A stretch of 64,000 bases of DNA from Desulfobulbaceae bacterium (GCA_024636345.1 JAGXHG010000037.1:1-64000), one strand, 5' to 3'. Positions 27,601 to 37,027 are shown, counted from the first letter of the stretch. Translations and numbers: made by a program. The notes: a model not told the origin generated them from the sequence alone.

Positions 27601-28800
27601 ATGGATACCTTTCTGGCAAGACAGCCAATATTTGACCATAATCACCAAATTTATGGATATGAATTACTCTTTCGGGCCGGTGAGGCCAATATTTTTCCGC
27701 AGATAGATGGCGATCATGCCACCGCGAAAGTACTCTCCTCCTCCTTTTTCACCGTTGGCATTGAAGAAATAACCGGGGGTCACAAGGCATTTATTAATTT
27801 CACCCGTGAGTTACTGCTGCAAGGGGTAGCCCATATGTTTCATCCCGGGACCTTTGTGGTCGAGATCCTGGAAGATGTCCAATCTTGTGCTGAGGTGCTT
27901 GAGGCCTGCCGGGAACTTCGTGCCAAGGGATACGACATTGCTCTCGATGATTTTACTTGCACATCTCAGTCAGAACTTTTTTTGGAGTTTTCCACCATTG
28001 TCAAGATTGATTTTCAAGCAAACTCCCTCACCGAAACCAATGATATTCTCAACCGCCTCAGCTCTCACCCCTGTGTGTTTCTGGCCGAAAAAATTGAGAC
28101 ACACGAAGAGTTCCAACAGGCCAAGGAATTGGGATTCCGTTATTTTCAGGGCTATTTTTTTGCTCGTCCTGAGGTGATGAAAAAAAAAGATATTTCTCCC
28201 GCAAAACAACATGTCCTGCAGATCCTGATAAAAGTTTGCCAGGATGATTGCACCGTGGCCGAGCTTGAGGAAATTATTTCACGCGACATCTCGATGAGTT
28301 ACAAGTTACTGAAGTATATTAACTCCGCCCACTTCGCACGGTGCACCCCTCTTTCATCGGTGAGACAGGGCATTGCCTTTCTCGGCATGAACGAGATCAG
28401 GACCTTTGTAACGATCATAGCCACTAGTCAACTGTGCGAGGAGAAACCCGAAGAACTCTTGCGCACCTCAGTCATTCGCGCCCGCTTTCTGGAGCACATT
28501 GCTGCAGAATTACAGAGGGATAAGGGAGAGATGTTTATGCTGGGCCTTTTTTCCCTGATTGATGCCATACTCGACAATTCAATGGAAGAGCTCATCCATC
28601 GAATGCACCTCAAGGAAAGTCTCCACGATGCATTGGTAAAAAGAGACGGAGAGTTGTTCATCTATCTGCAGATGATCGAATTATACGAGACAGGTCAATG
28701 GGAGAGACTGGACGTCCTGAGACAGGCGACAGGAATTGCCGAGGGACGGATGGCCGTCTTTTATCTTGAAGCCATTAGCTGGACTGACAAATTTTCCTGA
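27601..28800 (+). CDS. EAL-HDOD signalling protein
   Basis: 399 aa. Residues ~1-200 are an EAL domain, degenerate at the catalytic motif (YELLFRAG in place of E-A-L), followed by an HDOD domain (~200-390) with ISRDISMSYKLLKYINSA and GIAFLGMNEIRTFV. The architecture is that of YuxH/CdgJ-type proteins. Because the EAL motif lacks the usual residues, phosphodiesterase activity is doubtful and a sensor or scaffold role is more likely. The start ATG has no clear ribosome site. A weak TTGACA lies upstream at 27492. Confidence 0.9.
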   Translation: MDTFLARQPIFDHNHQIYGYELLFRAGEANIFPQIDGDHATAKVLSSSFFTVGIEEITGGHKAFINFTRELLLQGVAHMFHPGTFVVEILEDVQSCAEVLEACRELRAKGYDIALDDFTCTSQSELFLEFSTIVKIDFQANSLTETNDILNRLSSHPCVFLAEKIETHEEFQQAKELGFRYFQGYFFARPEVMKKKDISPAKQHVLQILIKVCQDDCTVAELEEIISRDISMSYKLLKYINSAHFARCTPLSSVRQGIAFLGMNEIRTFVTIIATSQLCEEKPEELLRTSVIRARFLEHIAAELQRDKGEMFMLGLFSLIDAILDNSMEELIHRMHLKESLHDALVKRDGELFIYLQMIELYETGQWERLDVLRQATGIAEGRMAVFYLEAISWTDKFS

Positions 28801-28908
28801 GAAGATTTAAGATACCTTATCCATGCGAGGTCTTCTTCTGGATAAATTGAAAATGTTGTTCAAAAAGATCAACACCCTTGGGATTCCGAAAAAGAGACAT
28901 TAGTATCA

Positions 28909-29104
28909 ATGTTACTGCTCACTAAACTGCGACGGAAACAAAAAATATTGCTCGAGGGGACGGAAGTTTCACTGGAGACGGTAGAGATGTATATCATCCA
29001 CCACATTGGAGTGCCAAGCCCGAAAGGAGTATAAACTTAAATGGCATGAGTCGAGGGAAATCCCACAATACCTATTCACCAGAGAAAGAAGGAAAAGATC
29101 ATGA
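28909..29104 (+). pseudogene. CsrA-like remnant, frameshifted
   Basis: An ATG at 28909 opens 41 codons whose product lines up with most of CsrA: MLLLTK at the N-terminus against MLILTR, and HHIGVPSPKGV against the RIGVNAPKEV end. A TAA stops it at 29032. In the next frame the sequence continues with HESREIPQYL, which resembles the CsrA tail VHREEIYQRI, and ends at 29104. No good ribosome site is seen. This suggests a decayed translational regulator gene. A chance similarity over 40 residues cannot be excluded by eye. It sits directly upstream of the second selenoprotein gene. Confidence 0.5.
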
Positions 29105-29370
29105 TAGAGATGATTCTATTTCACAGCGGCAACCCTGCTTGAGGAACATGCCAGAAGGCCATAGGTGTGGCCAAGGCAATGCAGGAAAGATTCAAGGATC
29201 AACTTGACCTGCACATCTACACCACAGATTCACCCGAGGCTACGACCTATTCTCTGAGAGGGTCAACCAATATATTTGTTAATCAGGAATGGGTACCTTT
29301 GGATGTGGCCACATCCAAAGAAAAAATGATGGAATATCTCGACAATCTACTCAATCAGAAATCCTCATAG
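29101..29370 (+). CDS. Thioredoxin-like selenoprotein (UGTC), UGA read as selenocysteine
   Basis: 89 aa. The ORF track gives only 67 aa from an internal Met at 29167. Reading upstream in frame, one TGA (29140-29142) separates that part from MIEMILFHSGNPA, which starts at an ATG with AAGGA eight bases upstream. The full product therefore reads MIEMILFHSGNPA-U-GTC, a UxxC motif at the end of the first beta strand of a thioredoxin fold, followed by helix and strand segments (LDLHIYTTDSPEA, STNIFVNQ). A SECIS-like hairpin lies just after the UGA. No family name recognised. The alternative is a nonsense-mutated gene, but start, motif and hairpin make that unlikely. Confidence 0.85.
29149..29178 (+). 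promoter_or_regulatory. SECIS-like hairpin after the in-frame UGA
   Basis: TGCC-agaa-GGCCA-(TAGGTG)-TGGCC-aa-GGCA. The upper stem has five perfect pairs and the apical loop contains AGGU, as in the E. coli fdhF SECIS. The AGGU is 24-27 nucleotides from the U of the UGA, against 21-24 in fdhF. The fold was drawn by eye. Confidence 0.7.
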
Positions 29371-29443
29371 CAACTCGGAAGGTGATGCTCCAGACCAGTT
29401 TGACACACCCAGCAGATATGTCAAACCGGTAACGATGCTGACA

Positions 29444-29480
29444 CAATAACAGAGTGCACAGCGCACTCTGTTATTGTTGT
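29444..29480. terminator. Bidirectional terminator between selenoprotein and GGGtGRT genes
   Basis: Perfect 14-base arms CAATAACAGAGTGC / GCACTCTGTTATTG around a 5-base loop, with T-rich sequence on the plus side (TTGTTTC). It serves the convergent genes on each side. Confidence 0.8.
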
Positions 29481-29481
29481 T

Positions 29482-30477
29482 TCAGGAGGCCTGTTCCAGC
29501 GCCACTGCAACGGAGACCGAGGCACCGACCATGGGGTTGTTGCCCATGCCGATGAGCCCCATCATCTCCACATGGGCGGGAACAGAGGATGAACCGGCAA
29601 ACTGGGCGTCCGAATGCATCCGGCCCATGGTGTCGGTCATGCCATAGGAGGCAGGACCAGCTCCCATATTATCTGGATGCAAGGTGCGGCCGGTGCCGCC
29701 GCCGGAGGCCACCGAGAAGTATTTCTTACCCAGCTGGACGCACTCTTTCTTGTAGGTGCCTGCCACCGGATGCTGAAAGCGGGTGGGATTGGTGGAATTA
29801 CCGGTGATGGAGACATCTACTCCCTCCAAATGGTTGATGGCCACACCCTCACGCACATCATCGGCGCCATAGCAGCGGACTGCCGCGCGTTCTCCCAAAG
29901 AATACGCCTTCTCCTTGACCACGGTCAGTTTACTGGTGGCGTAATCATAATCAGTCTCCACATGGGTGAAGCCGTTGATCCGCGAGATGATCTGGGCCGC
30001 ATCCTTACCAAGCCCGTTGAGGATCACCCGCAGCGGCTCCTTACGGACCCGGTTGGCTGATCTGGCGAGACCAATGGCCCCTTCTGCCGCGGCAAAGGAC
30101 TCATGACCGGCAATAAAGGCAAAGCATCTGGTCTCTTCCCGAAGCAGCATGGAGGCCAGATTGCCATGACCAATCCCCACTTGACGATGATCTGCCACCG
30201 ATCCCGGGATACAAAAAGCCTGCAAACCTTCACCGAGAGTCGCTGCAATATCCACTGCCTTCTTCTCGCCTTTCTTAATGGCAATAGCCGCGCCCAGGGT
30301 GTAGGCCCAGCAGGCATTTTCAAAACAGATGGGCTGGATCTTTCTCACCAGTGCCGCCACATCCACGCCATAGGCATCACACACCTCTTTGGCCTCTTCC
30401 AGGCTCTTCATCCCATATTTTGCAAGGACAGGAGTGATCTGATCTATCCGTCGGTCATAACTTTCAAACAGTGCCAT
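29482..30477 (-). CDS. GGGtGRT protein
   Basis: 331 aa. It contains the diagnostic FSVASGGGTGRTLHPDN segment and FENACWAYTLGAAIAI, with several conserved cysteines. This family is defined by the glycine-rich GGGTGRT motif and is typically found beside an IscU-like scaffold gene in anaerobes, as here, eleven bases downstream of it. No enzymatic role is established. The linkage suggests work in iron-sulfur or another thiol-linked cofactor pathway, which is inference. AAGGAGGAG precedes the ATG. Confidence 0.85.
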   Translation of the reverse strand: MALFESYDRRIDQITPVLAKYGMKSLEEAKEVCDAYGVDVAALVRKIQPICFENACWAYTLGAAIAIKKGEKKAVDIAATLGEGLQAFCIPGSVADHRQVGIGHGNLASMLLREETRCFAFIAGHESFAAAEGAIGLARSANRVRKEPLRVILNGLGKDAAQIISRINGFTHVETDYDYATSKLTVVKEKAYSLGERAAVRCYGADDVREGVAINHLEGVDVSITGNSTNPTRFQHPVAGTYKKECVQLGKKYFSVASGGGTGRTLHPDNMGAGPASYGMTDTMGRMHSDAQFAGSSSVPAHVEMMGLIGMGNNPMVGASVSVAVALEQAS

Positions 30478-30488
30478 GATACTCCTCC

Positions 30489-31181
30489 TTATTCCTTTCG
30501 GGGATCAATTGTTTTAACCGCATGGTCGAAGCGGCCGTAGGTGCCTGTGGCATCCGCCAGCGCCTGCCCGGGATCCACACCCTTTTTGATCGCCTCCATC
30601 ATCCGGCCCAGATGAACAAACTTGTAGCCGATGATCTCATCGTCACCATCAAGTGCCAGCTCGAGCACATAGCCCTCGGTCACCTCAAGATAGCGGGGAC
30701 CTTTGAGTCGGGTACCATAGGTGGTTCCACACACCGAACGCAGCCCCTTGCCCAGATCTTCCAGGCCCGCACCGATGGGCAGGCCGCCTTCGGAAAAAGC
30801 AGACTGGCTGCGGCCATAGACGATCTGCAGAAAGAGCTCGCGCATGGCAGTATTAATGGCATCACAGACCAGATCCGTATTCAGGGCCTCGAGGATGGTC
30901 TTACCGGGCAGGATCTCGGAGGCCATGGCGGCCGAGTGGGTCATACCGGTACAGCCGATGGTCTCAATCAGCGCCTCTTCAATGATCCCGTCCTTGATAT
31001 TCAGGGTCAGCTTGCAGGCACCCTGATGCGGGGCGCACCAGCCGATCCCGTGGGTGAGTCCTTTGATGTCCTTGATCTCGCGGGCCTTGGTCCACCCGCC
31101 TTCCTGCGGGATAGGCGATGGCCCATGACACGCACCCTGGGCCACAGGGCACATCTTTTGTACTTCAGAAGAATATTGCAT
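30489..31181 (-). CDS. IscU/NifU-like iron-sulfur scaffold protein
   Basis: 230 aa. The IscU-like core has the cysteines in GIGWCAPHQGACKLTLNIKD, ETIGCTGMTHSAAMASEIL and SVCGTTYG, following the scaffold pattern of ligands in a U-type fold. The N-terminus adds CPVAQGACHGPSPIP. AGGAG lies seven bases before the ATG. It precedes the GGGtGRT gene, which it is normally paired with, and both are probably in one transcript. Substrate and partner proteins are unknown. The assignment to the scaffold family is from motif placement. Confidence 0.8.
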   Translation of the reverse strand: MQYSSEVQKMCPVAQGACHGPSPIPQEGGWTKAREIKDIKGLTHGIGWCAPHQGACKLTLNIKDGIIEEALIETIGCTGMTHSAAMASEILPGKTILEALNTDLVCDAINTAMRELFLQIVYGRSQSAFSEGGLPIGAGLEDLGKGLRSVCGTTYGTRLKGPRYLEVTEGYVLELALDGDDEIIGYKFVHLGRMMEAIKKGVDPGQALADATGTYGRFDHAVKTIDPRKE

Positions 31182-31310
31182 ACTATGCTCCTATGAGGGG
31201 TTTATAAAAAAATAAAAGGACAAAAGATACAGGATAAAGTTGAAAGCTGAAAGGGAAAGTCAGTGCCTGTCTGACAAATATTACTTTCCATTCCTATAAC
31301 CATTGCCCTT

Positions 31311-31937
31311 CTATCCTTTCTTTGCGGTAACCAGAATGATGGGATACGCCCGGCTGGCCCCGGCCTCATTCGTCTTGATAATGGAATGAACCTCTTTGAC
31401 AGATACCTGAGTCAGGCCAAGGCCGGTCAGGGTTGTGATCAGATATTCCGGATTGAACCCGTGATGCATGACCCCATCGGCTTCAGCGTCATGGAAAGAA
31501 CCATCTTCCTCCTTCAAATCAGCCACCGCCAGATAAGCGCCATCCTTCAGCAGATCACAGAAGCGAGCCAAGAGCTGATCAGCTTCCTTGATGTGATGCA
31601 GGGTCATGGCACAGAAGATCAAGTCAAACTTGTCTTCCAGTGATTCTTGCGACAGGTCCAGACGCAAAGGGGTTACATTGGTAATCTTTTCACTCTCAAT
31701 CTTCCGGGCGAGCTCTGCAAGCATGCCGCTGGAGGTATCAACGGCGGTGAGCGTCGCCAGTTGCGGCGCCAACGCCAGCCCCACCAGTCCTGTGCCGCAG
31801 CCGTATTCCAATGCGTTCATTTTTTTATTCAGCGGCAGGGTACTGCTGATCGCGGCCGCAATCTTGGCCGCCAGTTCAACCCGGCGCTGCTTCTGATCCC
31901 AACCGGCCGCGGCCTTGTCAAAATGTTTTCCACTCAT
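31311..31937 (-). CDS. Class I SAM-dependent methyltransferase
   Basis: 208 aa. SAM motif I is ALEYGCGTGLVGLALA (residues ~45-60), followed by VDTSSGML and FDLIFCAMTLHHI (motif IV-like). This is the general Rossmann methyltransferase architecture, and the substrate cannot be inferred. The gene lies between the IscU-like gene and the M16 protease on the same strand, with 54 bases to the protease. It may be unrelated to either. Its ATG has only a weak upstream site. Confidence 0.87.
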   Translation of the reverse strand: MSGKHFDKAAAGWDQKQRRVELAAKIAAAISSTLPLNKKMNALEYGCGTGLVGLALAPQLATLTAVDTSSGMLAELARKIESEKITNVTPLRLDLSQESLEDKFDLIFCAMTLHHIKEADQLLARFCDLLKDGAYLAVADLKEEDGSFHDAEADGVMHHGFNPEYLITTLTGLGLTQVSVKEVHSIIKTNEAGASRAYPIILVTAKKG

Positions 31938-31991
31938 ATTCTATCCTGTTGCTATGGTTGATGAATCCTCTGAGGGTTCTCGACAGATACC

Positions 31992-34913
31992 TTACAATTC
32001 ACTGATCTTCTCAAACAGATCCCGGTCTTTTTCGATCTTGGTGCGATTGCCGATAATAGCTCGATGTGAGCTGGACAGCATCCGGGTGAAGGCTGGAGCA
32101 AAATCCTGCATATCCCGGACCCGTGTGGAGATGATCTCTTCAATACGCTGTTGTTTGTGGGCTGGTGTTATCCCGCTCAGATATTCATTTCTGGCGGTTG
32201 CCCCTTTAGCGGCAGAACTCTGCAGGGGATCAAAATTTCCATAGGTGCCAATAACCAGTTGTTCCAATGCCTTATCTGAGAGTTGCAGGCCGGAGATAAT
32301 TCCAGGAATGCCCGCATAACTGTCATAGGTCTTGCGCACCTGCGGATCCCGATAACTGACAAAACCGATATTTCCAGTGATATGACTGAACTGGATAAAA
32401 CAGCCATAGGCCCCGCCCATCTGCCGCACCGTATTCCATAGATAATCACGGGAGAGATAATTTTTCAGGACCTCAAAATGGCCGTTATATCCAGCTCCGT
32501 TTGGTAAAAGAGAACCTGCCTGCACAGCAAAGACGATTTCAGCCGAAGTAATCAACGCCTCATGGGCCGGCAGCTCCGGCAGAGTCAGGATCTGTCTGGT
32601 GACAGGATTCGCTGGGAGGGCAGCCACGAGGGCAGCCCCATGACGAGAAAAGGTTGCGATTTCTTCAGGGTCGGCAGTAATGGCCAGAATCAGGTTGTTG
32701 CGGTTGAAAACAAGGGTGGCCATCTCCTGCAGGGTAGCCAGAAACTCCTCTTCCATCCGCAGGTAATTCTGATCCAGCTCTTTTTCCGCCCGATACGAGC
32801 TCACGCCGGAGATCATCTCATTGTAGGCCCCGGAAAGACTGAGATGAGCAAAGGCACGTGAGGCCGCCAGACTGTAGCCTTCACTCTGGGCACTGTGTTC
32901 CGACCAGGCGAATTCCCGATGTACGATCTCCTTGATATGCGCTCTATCCTCGAAAGAAAGCTCACTGAAGATCTCGGCCATCAGCTGCATGGCCCGCTCC
33001 TGGTATTCAGGCAGACACTTCATCTGAAACCAGAGAACAGGCTCTACCTGTTCCGCATGGCCCAACTTGCTGTAAATGTTGAAGGAGTGTGAGAAATCAC
33101 CAGTAGAAGTCCCCAGCTCCCGGGCCAGATGCATGAAGTCCATCTTCCGGGTACCGATTTCGGTGACAATGGTGGCAAAGAGATCCAGCCATGGCAGAAG
33201 CCGGGTAGGAAGCACCGAGATGTCAAAACCCATGTCCACATAGGAAATATGCTCCGTGGCAAGTTCACTGACCAGAACCTGCACGCCTTCGAACATTTCA
33301 TGAGCTTGGACCGAATGAAAGGAAAGATGAGATTCGAGATCGCTGTGACTCAGATGCGGCAAGACGGCAAGAGATTCAGGACTATTAGGCGTCTGTTGAT
33401 GCCGCTGCAGTTCAGAGGTCCTGGCAAGCAGCTCCTGCCGCTGGGTCCCGGTCAAGGTTGCCGCATAGCTCTCCAACCTTCCTCTCTCTTCATCCTGGGT
33501 CCGGGCAAGTTTCTCAGGATCAGGGACCAGAGTCACCACAACGGTGGCCTTGTTTTCCAAAAGATAGCGTTCAATCAAGTCCTCAAAATATCTCTCTTCA
33601 AGGGCCTTGTGGCGGATAACACGGAACAGCTCGTCAATCTCCAGAGTCTCAAAGGGATCCGTACCATATTTAAAGGCAGGCATAACCTTGCCAAAAAGAT
33701 CCAGACCACGCTGGGCCTTGCTGGCCTCTTCCCGCACTGCAAATTCATATTTATTCAATTCCGAGAGCAGCAGATCGCGATCCAGCCCCGCTCTGACCAT
33801 CTCCTGCAAAGTCTCATTATACAGGGCCAAAAAAGGATCCCGTTTATCAGGATCACTTCCCACCAGATAGGTGACCATAAAGGTCTTGAAACTGGAGGTA
33901 CAGAGATAGAGCCCACCAAAATCCTTGCCCAGCCCGCTGGAGACGATCTTGTTTTTCAAGGGAGAGGCGTCTGAATTGTAAAGGATCCCGGCAATGACCT
34001 GAAAGGCGGCGTTATCCTCACGATTAAGCACAGTGCTAACCGCCTGCCCCACAGCCAGAAAGGTCTTGGCGGCAGTCTCTTCCGATTCCACACCGTATCT
34101 GTCTTCAATAAAGGTGATCTGTTCAACATCTTGTCCCGCCTCAATTCTGGAGGTATTTCCTTTTACCGGAAAATCCTTAAGAAAATGATCCTGAAGATAG
34201 CAGAGCTCCTGATCGAGCGGCGCATCCCCATAGACAAAGAAGGTACTGTTGGAGGGATGGTAATGTTCCTTGTGAAAGGCACAGAAGGCCTCATAGGAGA
34301 GATCAGGGATATTCCTCGGGTCGCCGCCGGACTCATGGGCGTATGTGGATCCGGGCATAAGCCCCCCAAAAATATGATGAAAGAGCAGACGGATAGGATC
34401 GGAAAAGGCACCCTTCATCTCGTTATAAACCACTCCCTGAAACTCCAGTTCCCCTTTTTCTTCTTCCTGATGATAGTGCCATCCTTCCTGCTCAAAGGTG
34501 GTGCGGCTGAGAAGCGGATTGAAGACCACATCGCAGTACACATCCATGATGTTGAAATATTCCTTAATATTCCGGGTAGCAAAGGGATAATAGGTGATAT
34601 CCGAGCCGGTCATAGCATTCAAAAAAGTCATGAGCCCGCCCTTGTTGATCTCGCCAAAGACATCATTGACCGGATATTTTTTCGATCCCATCAGTACCGA
34701 ATGCTCGAGAATATGGGCCACCCCGGTGGAATCTGTGGGGGTGGTGTTAAAGGCAGCGGCAAAGGTCTTGTTGGGATCGCTGTTTTTGATGGCAAGCAAA
34801 GGACAACCCAGAACATCATGCTCGAAGAGATAGACATCGGACCCAATTTCAGCAATCTTTGCGTGTCGTTTCAGGGTAAAAGAAGAATACGATTGTCCGG
34901 GGATAAAGGGCAT
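31992..34913 (-). CDS. M16C-family metalloprotease (presequence protease-like)
   Basis: 973 aa, the length of PreP/M16C peptidases. The zinc signature HILEHSVLMGS (HxxEH, here HILEH) lies near residue 65, with the downstream glutamate in VVYNEMKGAFSDP. Two M16 halves are linked by a helical region, giving the clamshell that degrades short peptides. Bacterial members clear signal or other free peptides. No signal peptide is visible. No clear ribosome site precedes the ATG at 34913. It is 27 bases from dtd on the same strand. Confidence 0.93.
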   Translation of the reverse strand: MPFIPGQSYSSFTLKRHAKIAEIGSDVYLFEHDVLGCPLLAIKNSDPNKTFAAAFNTTPTDSTGVAHILEHSVLMGSKKYPVNDVFGEINKGGLMTFLNAMTGSDITYYPFATRNIKEYFNIMDVYCDVVFNPLLSRTTFEQEGWHYHQEEEKGELEFQGVVYNEMKGAFSDPIRLLFHHIFGGLMPGSTYAHESGGDPRNIPDLSYEAFCAFHKEHYHPSNSTFFVYGDAPLDQELCYLQDHFLKDFPVKGNTSRIEAGQDVEQITFIEDRYGVESEETAAKTFLAVGQAVSTVLNREDNAAFQVIAGILYNSDASPLKNKIVSSGLGKDFGGLYLCTSSFKTFMVTYLVGSDPDKRDPFLALYNETLQEMVRAGLDRDLLLSELNKYEFAVREEASKAQRGLDLFGKVMPAFKYGTDPFETLEIDELFRVIRHKALEERYFEDLIERYLLENKATVVVTLVPDPEKLARTQDEERGRLESYAATLTGTQRQELLARTSELQRHQQTPNSPESLAVLPHLSHSDLESHLSFHSVQAHEMFEGVQVLVSELATEHISYVDMGFDISVLPTRLLPWLDLFATIVTEIGTRKMDFMHLARELGTSTGDFSHSFNIYSKLGHAEQVEPVLWFQMKCLPEYQERAMQLMAEIFSELSFEDRAHIKEIVHREFAWSEHSAQSEGYSLAASRAFAHLSLSGAYNEMISGVSSYRAEKELDQNYLRMEEEFLATLQEMATLVFNRNNLILAITADPEEIATFSRHGAALVAALPANPVTRQILTLPELPAHEALITSAEIVFAVQAGSLLPNGAGYNGHFEVLKNYLSRDYLWNTVRQMGGAYGCFIQFSHITGNIGFVSYRDPQVRKTYDSYAGIPGIISGLQLSDKALEQLVIGTYGNFDPLQSSAAKGATARNEYLSGITPAHKQQRIEEIISTRVRDMQDFAPAFTRMLSSSHRAIIGNRTKIEKDRDLFEKISEL

Positions 34914-34939
34914 AGGAGTTTGAGGAGTTAAATTTAGTA

Positions 34940-35389
34940 TTAGAAAATCTTGGTTGAATCCAGAAGCAGCGTGACCGGTCCGTCATTCACCAGTTCCACC
35001 GCCATTGTTGCCTGAAAACGACCCGTTGCTGTCTGAATGCCATATTTTTGTACGGCCTTGATAAAACTTTCATACAGCGACTCGGCCTGTTCAGGCCTGG
35101 CTGCCGAGGAATACCCGGGCCGGCGCCCTTTACGGCAATCACCATAAAGAGTGAATTGTGAAACAATAAGCATGGCCCCACCGCTGTCGAGCAGGGAATA
35201 ATTCATTTTCCCTGCCGCATCTTCAAAAATCCGTAAATGAACTATTTTATCGACCAGCCACTCCAGGTCTGTTTCCTGATCATCTCGATGGATACCAAGA
35301 AGAACAACCAGACCGTGGCCAATGGCCCCGATGTGCTCCTGATCGACCGAAACTGACGCCCGGCTGACCCGTTGAATGACTGCCCGCAT
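34940..35389 (-). CDS. dtd: D-aminoacyl-tRNA deacylase
   Basis: 149 aa, the usual length. It begins [16 protein letters not shown] and has the two family motifs SQFTLYGD and NDGPVT. It removes D-amino acids and glycine mischarged on tRNAs, a proofreading step. It lies upstream of the M16 protease on the same strand and probably shares its transcript. No abnormalities. Confidence 0.97.
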   Translation of the reverse strand: MRAVIQRVSRASVSVDQEHIGAIGHGLVVLLGIHRDDQETDLEWLVDKIVHLRIFEDAAGKMNYSLLDSGGAMLIVSQFTLYGDCRKGRRPGYSSAARPEQAESLYESFIKAVQKYGIQTATGRFQATMAVELVNDGPVTLLLDSTKIF

Positions 35390-35701
35390 GCTATTGTCTC
35401 CGATACTATTATCGAATTATTCCATTTTTCCAATAAGATGGAAACGCAGAGGCGATCGAGCAGCGACGGGACTATACACGGGTACAGAAAGAAACTGCGC
35501 AGCAAAGCCGACAAAGTTACCACTTAATTTAAAAATAGGAGCACAATACCCACAAAAGGAAGAGGGTGTCAACTGACTTAAAAGGGAACCATCTGTACCA
35601 TATAAAATAAAAACAAGTTGAGAACAGGCAGGAACCTGCTATCATGTCATTATTATATAACTCTGCTGGAAAGGCGCTGCATCAAACGAAGTTGAGGAAA
35701 A
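35390..35701. other. Intergenic region between divergent dtd and MFS genes
   Basis: About 310 bases with no gene recognised. It must contain the promoters of both genes, but no clear -35/-10 pair was found. A GAGGA site directly before the MFS start is the only signal. Confidence 0.3.
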
Positions 35702-36946
35702 ATGGGCTCTGAGACCAACTCCACCAAAAACAGCTATTCCGCCATCCATTACGGTTGGTATATCATGGTGACCGGCACCCTCTGCCTCTTTGCCAGCCTG
35801 GGTCTGGGCAGGTTCTCTTTAGGGATGCTGCTGCCGTCCATGGGCAAGTCCCTGCAACTCTCCTATTCGCAGATGGGCCTGATCGGGACCTTGAACTTTG
35901 TTGGTTATCTGGTCGCAGTGCTGCTCTGCGGCAGACTGACCAGACGCTTTGGCGCCCGCAGGTTGATCGGGACAGCCCTGACAATCATTGGTCTGTCCAT
36001 GCTTCTCATTAGCTGGGCCAAAAACCTCTATCTGATTCTTGCCCTCTATCTATTCACCGGGATCGGTAGCGGCCTTTCCAATGTACCGATGGTGTCGCTG
36101 ATCTCATGCTGGTTCGCCAGCAATAAACGAGGCAGGGCCACTGGATTTGTGGCTATTGGCAGTGGTTTTGCCATTATCCTGTCGGGTAAATTGATCCCTT
36201 ACTTGAACAATATCTATGACCAGGGCTGGCGGGTCAGCTGGTTTGTCCTCGGCACGATTGTCCTCTGTGTCGCAGCGATATGCTCTCTTATTCTCAGAAA
36301 TAGCCCCCAGGAATGCGGGCTTCTGCCTGTGGGCATGACAACAGAGCCTCATTTTGATAAGCTCCGCAGCTCCTTTGCCGAATCGCCAAGGCTCCGCTCG
36401 GCCATTATCCTGCACTGCGCCGCTATTTATTTTCTTTTCGGCTTCACCTATGTGATCTACGCCACCTTTATCGTTACCACCCTGGTCCAGGAAAAGGGTT
36501 TCAGCGAGACCGTAGCCGGAAATTTCTGGTCCTGGGTAGGCCTGCTCAGCCTTTTTTCCGGGCCGGTCTTTGGGATCTTTTCAGACCGGTTTGGCCGAAG
36601 GCCAGCGTTAATGCTGGTCTTTACCATTCAAGCAGTGGCCTACCTTTTTATTGCCCTGGATCTGCCCCAGATCTTTCTTTATCTCTCAATTGGCTGTTTC
36701 GGGATTGTGGTATGGAGCGTTCCCTCAATCATGGCAGCTCTGGTGGGAGATTACGCTGGGCCCGAACGAGTGGCTTCTCTCTTTGGATTTGTCACCTTTA
36801 TCTTCGGCCTGGGCCAGATTATCGGCCCTTTTCTGGCAGGGCTCCTGGCCGAAATGAGTGGCAGTTTTTCCAGCAGCTTTCTTCTTGCTGCTTTTTTGGC
36901 GGGAAGCGCAGTATTCCTTTCTGCTTTTTTACCAAAGAAGATATAA
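35702..36946 (+). CDS. MFS transporter
   Basis: 414 aa with twelve predicted helices in two halves. The loop after helix 2 holds CGRLTRRFGARR and that after helix 8 holds GIFSDRFGRRP, the duplicated MFS motif A. SGLSNVPMVSLISCWFA resembles the GxxxxP-type region of oxalate/formate or monocarboxylate antiporter-like members, but no substrate can be named. GAGGA lies just upstream of the ATG. It is followed by the PhnD-like sensor kinase on the same strand after 81 bases, which may mean a ligand-responsive pair, but this is speculation. Confidence 0.9.
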   Translation: MGSETNSTKNSYSAIHYGWYIMVTGTLCLFASLGLGRFSLGMLLPSMGKSLQLSYSQMGLIGTLNFVGYLVAVLLCGRLTRRFGARRLIGTALTIIGLSMLLISWAKNLYLILALYLFTGIGSGLSNVPMVSLISCWFASNKRGRATGFVAIGSGFAIILSGKLIPYLNNIYDQGWRVSWFVLGTIVLCVAAICSLILRNSPQECGLLPVGMTTEPHFDKLRSSFAESPRLRSAIILHCAAIYFLFGFTYVIYATFIVTTLVQEKGFSETVAGNFWSWVGLLSLFSGPVFGIFSDRFGRRPALMLVFTIQAVAYLFIALDLPQIFLYLSIGCFGIVVWSVPSIMAALVGDYAGPERVASLFGFVTFIFGLGQIIGPFLAGLLAEMSGSFSSSFLLAAFLAGSAVFLSAFLPKKI

Positions 36947-37027
36947 TCACTATAAATACAGTTCGAGCAATTTAGATTTCCTCAATGTACTCATTTTGAT
37001 TCAATGTAAATTTAAGTTGAGATTGAT

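Noticed and set aside
28801-29100. Considered a longer intact CDS upstream of the second selenoprotein
   Set aside because: The CsrA-like frame is broken by a stop, so it is reported as a remnant only.
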